From assembly GCA_030529655.1 (NCBI GenBank), contig JAUMWJ010000022.1, forward strand, positions 1 through 37,238: a stretch of 37,238 nucleotides of DNA, read 5' to 3'. Position 1 is the stretch's first letter. The number at the start of each line of letters is the position of its first letter. Below, piece by piece: positions 31,887 through 37,238 of the stretch. Below the pieces are notes generated by a model, which ran no database searches, had not been told where the DNA came from, and was given only the letters and a program-made list of their open reading frames with translations. Origin of the DNA: Eubacteriales bacterium (lineage in GTDB: Bacteria > Bacillota > Clostridia > Oscillospirales > Oscillospiraceae). The translations under genes and the position numbers were made by a program.

Positions 31887-33532
31887 TATGATGCTTCTAT
31901 TCCGTGAATCTGCGACGCCAGCTCCAACGCTTCATCAATGTTGGCGGCAAAGAATCTGGCATTTTCCTCATTATAAAATCCCGATTTCTTCATGACCGCC
32001 ATAGGTTGCTCATTGACATGGCTGAGGATCATCTGAATATCGTTTCTCTGACATTCTCGCCGTAAGCGTTCCAAACTGTTCAGTGCCGTGATGTCCAGCG
32101 CCGGCACAGCACGCATACGCAGAATCATCACCTTATGTGTTTCTTTGGAGGAAATATGCGGAATCTTATCCGCTACCGCGAAAAACATGGGGCCGGTGAT
32201 CTCGTACACCATGACATGACTGGGTACAGGCCGCAGTTTTCCATCCGGATCGGCACCGTCCTCCACATATTCCCACTCAGATATTTCTGCCTCGTCGGTC
32301 ATGCGCTTCATAAACAACAGCACGGCAATGATCATGCCAATCGCAATGGCTACCACCAGATCAAACAGCACCGTCAGAGCAAAGGTCAACACCATGACAA
32401 TGGTATCGCTGATGGGCGACTTCTCTATAATCGCCTTACAATTCCGCCAACCGCTCATATTGTAGGCCACCATAAACAAGATGGCAGCAATGCACGGCAT
32501 GGGGATCAGCGCAGCATAGGGCATCAAAAGCACCAGCGTTAAGAGCAGCACCACTGCATGAACCATGCCGGCGACAGGCGATGTGGCACCGTTTTTAATG
32601 TTGGCTGCTGTGCGGGCAATCGCGCCGGTAGCAGGAATACCGCCAAACAACGCCGAGGCCGCATTACCAACCCCCTGTGCCACCAGTTCCATATTAGAAT
32701 TATGCCGCGAGCCGATCATTTCATCGGCTACCACGGCGGACAGCAAACTCTCAATAGCCGCCAGAATGGCAATGGTGAAAGAATCCGGTGCCACACGAAT
32801 CATTGTTTCGAGCTGGAACGAGGGCATCGTCAGCTTGGGAAGCGCACTGGAAATGGTATACAGATCACCAATGGTATTGACCTGTACATTGGCCGTTTTC
32901 ACAACAAGCGATGTGACGATCACCGCCACCAGAGAGCTGGGGATCTTTTTGGAAAAATACGGCCAGATAATCAGGATCGCCAAAGCAATGAGGCCGATCA
33001 CCACCGCCATATAGTTGACACTGCCAAAGCATGCTACCACTTCCTTGACCTTATCCACCGTTTCAATGGGCTTATTCACGAAAGTCAGGCCGAAGAAATC
33101 CTTTAGTTGACCGATGATAATGGTGACAGCTATACCGGCGGTAAAGCCGGTGGTAATGGTGTACGGAATATATTTGATCAACGAACCAAGTTGCAATACG
33201 CCCATAATCACCAGCATAATACCTGCCATAATGGTGGCAGTTGCCAAGCCGGACATACCGTTCTCCGCCACAATACCTGCCACAATAGAGGCAAACGCCG
33301 CCGTGGGGCCGGCAATCTGCACCTTACTGCCACCTAACGCCGAAATAATAAAGCCGGCAATAATAGCGGTGTAAATACCTTGTTCCGGTCCTACGCCGGA
33401 GGCCAAAGCCAGCGCGATAGACAAAGGCAGAGCAATGATGGCGACAATGATACCTGCCACCACATCCTTTACAAACGCCGCTTTGGAATAGCTCTTCAGC
33501 GATAAAAGTAACTGCGGTTTTAATTGCTTCAT
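31886..33532 (-). CDS. SulP (SLC26) family anion transporter with STAS domain
   Basis: A 548-residue permease. The N-terminal transport domain has many hydrophobic helices beginning KDVVAGIIVAIIALPLSIALALASGV and carries the sulfate-transporter signature region GPTAAFASIVAGIV. A C-terminal cytoplasmic STAS domain (about 425-540) includes ALDITALNSLERLRRECQ. Family members move sulfate, bicarbonate or other anions, often with Na+ or H+; the substrate is not readable here. GGGAGAA precedes the ATG. Monocistronic. Confidence 0.9.
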   Translation of the reverse strand: MKQLKPQLLLSLKSYSKAAFVKDVVAGIIVAIIALPLSIALALASGVGPEQGIYTAIIAGFIISALGGSKVQIAGPTAAFASIVAGIVAENGMSGLATATIMAGIMLVIMGVLQLGSLIKYIPYTITTGFTAGIAVTIIIGQLKDFFGLTFVNKPIETVDKVKEVVACFGSVNYMAVVIGLIALAILIIWPYFSKKIPSSLVAVIVTSLVVKTANVQVNTIGDLYTISSALPKLTMPSFQLETMIRVAPDSFTIAILAAIESLLSAVVADEMIGSRHNSNMELVAQGVGNAASALFGGIPATGAIARTAANIKNGATSPVAGMVHAVVLLLTLVLLMPYAALIPMPCIAAILFMVAYNMSGWRNCKAIIEKSPISDTIVMVLTFALTVLFDLVVAIAIGMIIAVLLFMKRMTDEAEISEWEYVEDGADPDGKLRPVPSHVMVYEITGPMFFAVADKIPHISSKETHKVMILRMRAVPALDITALNSLERLRRECQRNDIQMILSHVNEQPMAVMKKSGFYNEENARFFAANIDEALELASQIHGIEAS

Positions 33533-33577
33533 GGACTTCTCCCTTTTGTGAATGAAGTTTTTAACAGCACGAGTTTT

Positions 33578-33606
33578 ATCATACCACAGCCGTATCGCTC
33601 ACGCAA
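33578..33606 (-). promoter_or_regulatory. Promoter of the SulP gene
   Basis: On the minus strand TTGCGT (33601-33606), 17 bases, TATGAT (33578-33583), with an extended -10 TG. Confidence 0.6.
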
Positions 33607-33710
33607 TGCTAAAAACAACGATATTCCCCCATATTTTGACAGGTTTTTTGACCTCTTTCACCTATTCAATTCATGAATCGTATGATAGTGGTAGGAAAGG
33701 AGCTCAAACT

Positions 33711-34220
33711 ATGCAGAAATCCTACTATCCATCCGATCGTGCGCGTTATTACTTCACCGCTCTCTTGCAGCAAAGTCCCACCGCCTGCGCCAAAATCAGC
33801 GGCGGAGATGATTATCCCTCTATCAACGGTGATGTCCGCTTCTATCAAACGCCGTCCGGGACACTGATTGCCGCGCAAGTCTTTGGTCTGCCCAACATAG
33901 GGAAACCGTGCCGCTCCCAAATCTTTGCCTTTCATATCCACGAGGGTACCTCTTGCAGTGGGGTCGCCTTTGCCGATACATTGGGACACTACAATCCGAA
34001 AGGCTGTGAGCATCCCTATCACGCAGGCGATTTGCCGCCCCTGTTCAGCAACAACGGTTACGCTTTTTCCGCTTTTTTGACGGATCGTTTCTCTGTCGCA
34101 GAAGTTGTGGGGAAAACCGTAGTCATTCATCGGGGTGTGGACGATTTTACCTCGCAGCCTGCCGGTAATGCCGGTGAGAAAATCGCCTGCGGGCGAATCG
34201 AGCGCCGCCCCTGTTACTAA
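33711..34220 (+). CDS. Cu/Zn superoxide dismutase family protein, no signal peptide
   Basis: A 169-residue protein with the full ligand set of Cu/Zn SOD: His75 and His77 (FHIHEG), bridging His93 (GHYNP), His101, His104 and Asp107 (YHAGDLPPL), and His140 (VVIHRGVDD). Cys82 and Cys160 occupy the positions of the structural disulfide. It would convert superoxide to oxygen and hydrogen peroxide. Unlike most bacterial members it lacks a signal peptide. AAAGGAG lies 8 bases before the ATG at 33711. A TATGAT -10-like box and the palindrome ATTCATGAAT (33669-33678) lie upstream, without a convincing -35. Confidence 0.87.
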   Translation: MQKSYYPSDRARYYFTALLQQSPTACAKISGGDDYPSINGDVRFYQTPSGTLIAAQVFGLPNIGKPCRSQIFAFHIHEGTSCSGVAFADTLGHYNPKGCEHPYHAGDLPPLFSNNGYAFSAFLTDRFSVAEVVGKTVVIHRGVDDFTSQPAGNAGEKIACGRIERRPCY

Positions 34221-34223
34221 ATT

Positions 34224-34257
34224 CGAAAAAGGAACGGCGAAAACCGTTCCTTTTTCG
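34224..34257. terminator. Bidirectional intrinsic terminator
   Basis: 14-bp stem CGAAAAAGGAACGG/CCGTTCCTTTTTCG with a 6-base loop, between the SOD gene and the convergent feo operon. Confidence 0.85.
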
Positions 34258-34261
34258 TATC

Positions 34262-34405
34262 TCAATTTTTCTTGTTATCACACTTGGTATGGCATCCGTC
34301 GCATTGACCGTTACAGCCCTTTCCCTTATGACGAGCCATATAACGAACTGCCGTGGCGACTGCAGTCAGCACAACTAAGACAAGCAACACATCTATCAGC
34401 TTCAT
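34262..34405 (-). CDS. FeoB-associated Cys-rich small membrane protein
   Basis: A 47-residue protein: one membrane helix (about residues 3-22, LIDVLLVLVVLTAVATAVRY), then a basic tail with four cysteines in the pattern C-x3-C-x2-C-x3-C (CNGQCDGCHTKC). This is the usual make-up of the small Cys-rich protein encoded after feoB in many Firmicutes, thought to assist Fe(II) transport. The ATG at 34405 shares one base with the feoB stop (TGATG), and GGAGG lies about 9 bases upstream within feoB. A longer reading frame upstream overlaps feoB and was rejected. Confidence 0.85.
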   Translation of the reverse strand: MKLIDVLLVLVVLTAVATAVRYMARHKGKGCNGQCDGCHTKCDNKKN

Positions 34406-36411
34406 CACAGCATTCCTCCTACCTGATAGACCGCAAAGGCGGCAAGCCACGCCACGCTGCACTGCATCAGCACCACGAAAAAGGCGTCCGCCGCACTGCC
34501 CAGTTCACGGCGAATGGTGGCAACGGCAGCCACACAAGGGGTATAGAGCAGCGTAAAGACAAGAAAGCTGATAGCGGTCAGCGGAGAGAAAAACGCGCCT
34601 AATGCGCTGCCCAAGGACGCCACGCTGGTACCCAGCAGCACCGACATGGTAGAAACCACCGCCTCTTTTGCCGTAAAGCCGGAGATCAGCGCCGTTACCA
34701 TGCGCCAATCGCCAAAACCCAGAGGACGGAAAAAAACAGCAAGCCATTGACCGACCATCGCAAGCAGACTGTCGGCACTATTGGTGACCACATTCAAACG
34801 CATATCAAAGGTTTGCAGGAACCAAATGATGATAGTAGCCACGAATATCACCGTAAAGGCCCGTTCCAAAAAGTCCCGTGCTTTCTCCCACAGCAGCAAG
34901 CCCACACTTTTTGCCGAGGGCATACGGTAATTGGGCAGTTCCATCACGAACGGCACAGGCTGTCCGCGAAATGCCGTGTGCTTGAGCACCAACGCTACCA
35001 GAATCCCCATCACAATCCCCGTAACATACAATCCGATCATCACAAGAGCACTGTACTTGGGGAAAAAGGCGGCAGAAAAGACTGCGTAAATTGGTATTTT
35101 CGCCGAACAGCTCATGTAAGGTGTGAGCAAAATCGTCATCTTTCGGTCACGGTCTGAGGATACGGTACGGGAGGCCATAATGGCAGGCACCGAGCAGCCG
35201 AAGCCAATCAACATCGGCACAAAGCTGCGGCCGGACAATCCTACCTTACGCAGCAGCTTGTCCATTACAAATGCCACCCGTGCCATGTAGCCGGTGTCCT
35301 CTAAGATGGACAGGAAGAAAAACAGCGTTACAATGATAGGCAGAAATGAGAGCACGCTTCCTACACCGGCAAAAATGCCGTCAATGATCAGACTGTGTAC
35401 CACAGGATTGATACCATAGGCGGTCAATCCACGATCCACTACACCGGTCAATGCGTCAATGCCCACGCTCAAAAGATTCGACAATGCGGCTCCGATCACA
35501 TGGAAGGTCAGGTAAAAAATCAGGAACATGACCGCCAGGAATACCGGAATCGCTGTATATTTGCCGGTAAGCACCTTATCAATCTGCATGGAGCGGCGGT
35601 GCTCTTTGCTTTCATGGCATTTTACCACAGAGGTCGCCACCACGCCCTCAATAAAGGTATAACGCATATCCGCCAGTGAAGCATTGCGATCCAGACCGCT
35701 TTCCGACTCCATCTGTACAATACAATGCTCCAGCAGTTCTTTTTCGTTCTGATCAAGTCCCAGCTCTTCGGCAAATCCCACTTCTCCTTCGATGAGCTTG
35801 GTGGCACAGAATCGGGCAGGAATGCCCAGGCGGTCAGCGTGGTCCTCAATCATATGTACCACCGCGTGGATACAGCGGTGTACCGCCGAATCACCGGCAC
35901 AGAAGTCATATACTTTAGGCAGCATCTTTTGCCGCGCTGTCTGCGCTGCCTGATCTATCAGCTCTGAAACGCCCTCACCCTTGGAGGCAGTGATGGGAAT
36001 TACGGGAATGCCCAGCATATCCGACAGCTTTTTCACATCAATGGTACCGCCGTTGGCATACACCTCGTCCATCATATTCAGCGCCAGTACCATGGGTACA
36101 CGCAGCTCCAGCAACTGAAGAGTCAGGTAAAGATTACGCTCAATATTGGTAGCATCCACAATATTGATAATACCGTCGGGCTTCTCATGGAGTATAAAAT
36201 CACGGGAGACGATCTCCTCCTGCGTGTAGGGACGCAGAGAGTAAATGCCCGGTAAGTCTACCACGGAGCAATTCTTATACGCCTTGATCTCTCCCATCTT
36301 CTGATCCACCGTCACGCCGGGGAAGTTGCCCACATGCTGATTGGAACCGGTCAAGGCGTTGAAAAGTGTGGTCTTGCCGCAGTTCTGGTTGCCTACCAAC
36401 GCAAAAATCAT
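34405..36411 (-). CDS. feoB: Ferrous iron transporter FeoB
   Basis: A 668-residue inner-membrane Fe(II) transporter. The N-terminal GTPase domain has G1 GNQNCGKTT (7-15), G3 DLPGIYSLRPY and G4 NMMD; the helical GDI-like spacer follows. The membrane domain (about 280-660) has two Gate motifs, including GFGCSVPAIMASRT and SGFTAKEAVVSTM. Length is normal for Firmicutes. The ATG overlaps the feoA stop as ATGA, so translation is coupled. Confidence 0.96.
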   Translation of the reverse strand: MIFALVGNQNCGKTTLFNALTGSNQHVGNFPGVTVDQKMGEIKAYKNCSVVDLPGIYSLRPYTQEEIVSRDFILHEKPDGIINIVDATNIERNLYLTLQLLELRVPMVLALNMMDEVYANGGTIDVKKLSDMLGIPVIPITASKGEGVSELIDQAAQTARQKMLPKVYDFCAGDSAVHRCIHAVVHMIEDHADRLGIPARFCATKLIEGEVGFAEELGLDQNEKELLEHCIVQMESESGLDRNASLADMRYTFIEGVVATSVVKCHESKEHRRSMQIDKVLTGKYTAIPVFLAVMFLIFYLTFHVIGAALSNLLSVGIDALTGVVDRGLTAYGINPVVHSLIIDGIFAGVGSVLSFLPIIVTLFFFLSILEDTGYMARVAFVMDKLLRKVGLSGRSFVPMLIGFGCSVPAIMASRTVSSDRDRKMTILLTPYMSCSAKIPIYAVFSAAFFPKYSALVMIGLYVTGIVMGILVALVLKHTAFRGQPVPFVMELPNYRMPSAKSVGLLLWEKARDFLERAFTVIFVATIIIWFLQTFDMRLNVVTNSADSLLAMVGQWLAVFFRPLGFGDWRMVTALISGFTAKEAVVSTMSVLLGTSVASLGSALGAFFSPLTAISFLVFTLLYTPCVAAVATIRRELGSAADAFFVVLMQCSVAWLAAFAVYQVGGML

Positions 36412-36641
36412 CCCTTAGCCACCTCCTCCACCTCAATTTCCTTCGCATCGTCGATACGCAGCGTCAGCTCATAGCCGCGCACGCGAATCTCAATGGGATC
36501 GCCCATGGGTGCCACCTTTTGCAGCGTCACCCACGTGCGGGGAATCAATCCCATATCCAACAAACGACAGCGCAGTGCTCCTTCGCCACCCACCGTCTTA
36601 ATCACAGCCGTGCTGCCTATCTTCAACTGATTCAATGTCAT
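36408..36641 (-). CDS. feoA: FeoA family protein
   Basis: A 77-residue SH3-like FeoA, a small cytoplasmic partner of FeoB. LLDMGLIPRTWVTLQKVAPMGDPIEIRVRGYELTLR-type pattern spans residues 27-62. GGAGGAAG precedes the ATG. First gene of feoA-feoB-Cys-rich, divergent from the DtxR-type regulator. Confidence 0.93.
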   Translation of the reverse strand: MTLNQLKIGSTAVIKTVGGEGALRCRLLDMGLIPRTWVTLQKVAPMGDPIEIRVRGYELTLRIDDAKEIEVEEVAKG

Positions 36642-36681
36642 ATTCTTCCTCCATCGGGATCTGTATCTTTTATCTGTCTAT

Positions 36682-36710
36682 ATATTAGCATATGCTAACC
36701 AACAAGTCAA
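36682..36710 (-). promoter_or_regulatory. Promoter of the feo operon
   Basis: On the minus strand TTGACT (36705-36710), 17 bases, TAATAT (36682-36687). The operator-like palindrome at 36685-36698 overlaps its -10 box. Confidence 0.7.
36685..36698. promoter_or_regulatory. Palindromic operator 1 (DtxR-type) over the feo promoter
   Basis: Perfect 14-base palindrome TTAGCATATGCTAA, similar in style to DtxR/IdeR boxes with TTAG/CTAA ends. A second, related site lies 31 bases away. Confidence 0.65.
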
Positions 36711-36715
36711 CAGAA

Positions 36716-36735
36716 AAGTTACCCTATGCTAACTT
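36716..36735. promoter_or_regulatory. Operator 2 (DtxR-type) beside the regulator promoter
   Basis: Imperfect 20-base dyad with arms AAGTTA and TAACTT. It shares TATGCTAAC with operator 1 and touches the -35 box of the regulator gene. Confidence 0.6.
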
Positions 36736-36762
36736 GATTTTTCTCCTCACATATGATATAGT
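36734..36762 (+). promoter_or_regulatory. Promoter of the DtxR-type regulator gene
   Basis: TTGATT (36734-36739), 17 bases, TATAGT (36757-36762). Confidence 0.65.
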
Positions 36763-36793
36763 ATGGATACTCGTTCATTGGGAGGTTATCATC

Positions 36794-37162
36794 ATGCATT
36801 TGCAGGAATCCGGCGAAATGTATCTGGAAACAATCTATGTGTTGTCCAAGACTTCTAAAACCGTGCGTTCCATTGATGTGGGCGAATATCTGGGCTATTC
36901 CAAACCCAGCGTCAGCCGTGCGATGAGTCTTCTGAAAAACGGCGGCTATGTATTGATGGACGATAGTGGTTTTTTAACGCTGACAGATTTAGGACGGGAA
37001 GTGGCGGAAAAAATCTATGAGCGTCACACTGCGCTGACGGAATTTTTAATCCGGTTGGGCGTGGACGAAGAAACCGCAGCAGAAGATGCCTGCCGCATCG
37101 AACATGTCATCAGCGACACCTCTTTTGCCGCACTGAAGCAATACGTACAGGAAAAACAATAA
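36794..37162 (+). CDS. DtxR-family metal-dependent repressor (short, iron-type ligands)
   Basis: A 122-residue regulator. The winged helix spans about residues 5-65 (YLGYSKPSVSRAMSLL as recognition region); the dimerisation and metal-binding domain follows. Candidate metal ligands are Met9, Cys100, Glu103 and His104 (ACRIEH), matching the Met10/Cys102/Glu105/His106 set of DtxR rather than the Asp8/Glu99 set of MntR, which suggests Fe(II) sensing. The third SH3-like domain of DtxR is absent. GGGAGG lies 8 bases before the ATG at 36794. Divergent from feoA with two shared dyads between, so it probably represses feo and itself when iron is ample. Confidence 0.87.
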   Translation: MHLQESGEMYLETIYVLSKTSKTVRSIDVGEYLGYSKPSVSRAMSLLKNGGYVLMDDSGFLTLTDLGREVAEKIYERHTALTEFLIRLGVDEETAAEDACRIEHVISDTSFAALKQYVQEKQ

Positions 37163-37190
37163 ACAAAAATCGGAGTATTGTTCTGATATG

Positions 37191-37238
37191 TACCCCCAAT
37201 ACTGGACACCCAGTATTGGGGGTATTTTCATGAAGTAT
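37191..37238 (+). other. Hairpin at window edge: terminator or left end of an IS3-type element
   Basis: 15-bp stem TACCCCCAATACTGG/CCAGTATTGGGGGTA (37191-37205 with 37210-37224) with loop ACAC, then TTTTC. It could end the DtxR-type gene. Alternatively, TGGACACCCAGTATTGGGGG resembles the left tip of IS3-group elements, and ATG AAG TAT at 37230 (Met-Lys-Tyr, GGGGG 7 bases upstream) is how many IS3-type OrfA proteins begin. Only three codons are visible, so neither reading is proven. Confidence 0.4.

Noticed and set aside
1-37238. CRISPR arrays, rRNA genes, prophage or plasmid origins
   Set aside because: No regularly spaced repeats, rRNA-like stretches, integrase, or replication protein were seen on either strand.

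Overview
The window looks like chromosome of an anaerobic, gut-type Bacillota (class Clostridia, probably order Oscillospirales). The case rests on gene content and order: tig-clpP-clpX-lon-ysxC, rplS-rbgA-rnhB-yraN, a TIGR03960/TIGR03936 radical-SAM pair and FeoAB with a small Cys-rich partner. Promoters are strong Firmicutes-type (TTGACA/TATAAT), and an M50/M23 pair resembles sporulation proteins SpoIVFB/SpoIVFA. Species cannot be fixed from the sequence alone. Density is high, no intergenic gap exceeds about 300 bases, and no CRISPR array, rRNA or complete mobile element was seen.

Layout. (1) 1-1718: 5' end of a class B sortase-like gene, a low-specificity threonine aldolase, and an unrecognised lysine-rich small protein. 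(2) 1742-12738: a molybdenum-hydroxylase locus. A minimal ModE-like regulator, apparently leaderless, faces a five-gene operon read leftward from 9248 to 2177: Mo subunit, [2Fe-2S] subunit, FAD subunit, second FAD subunit, and an XdhD/YgfN-like Mo subunit whose fused Fe-S domains have lost all cluster cysteines. A MocA-like cofactor nucleotidyltransferase diverges from it. A separate gene (10048-12738) encodes a fused [2Fe-2S]/Mo protein of the selenium-dependent xanthine dehydrogenase type. Together they suggest purine or other N-heterocycle hydroxylation.

(3) 12868-19184: proteostasis block (YsxC, Lon, ClpX, ClpP, trigger factor). (4) 19273-23412: ribosome/nucleic-acid block with a dipeptidase and a phosphoesterase, headed by RbgA, next to rplS and its structured leader. 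(5) 23439-28218: radical-SAM pair, a YczE/DUF6198-type membrane protein behind an unusual promoter and hairpin, and the M23-M50 pair, which converges on and overlaps the membrane-protein gene. (6) 28287-29912: tRNA-Pro(CGG), a Nudix hydrolase and DegV. (7) 30015-34220: a short KdpD/KdpE-like two-component pair, a SulP transporter and a Cu/Zn superoxide dismutase-like protein. (8) 34262-37162: feoA-feoB-Cys-rich operon divergent from a DtxR-type regulator, with two dyad operators between them. The last ~48 bases may be the edge of an insertion sequence.

How it works together: molybdate or cofactor status (ModE-like) and iron status (DtxR-like) probably set expression of the Mo/Fe-S hydroxylases and of Fe(II) uptake respectively. 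The rest is mostly housekeeping. Start codons were chosen by Shine-Dalgarno spacing, and several are GTG or TTG.
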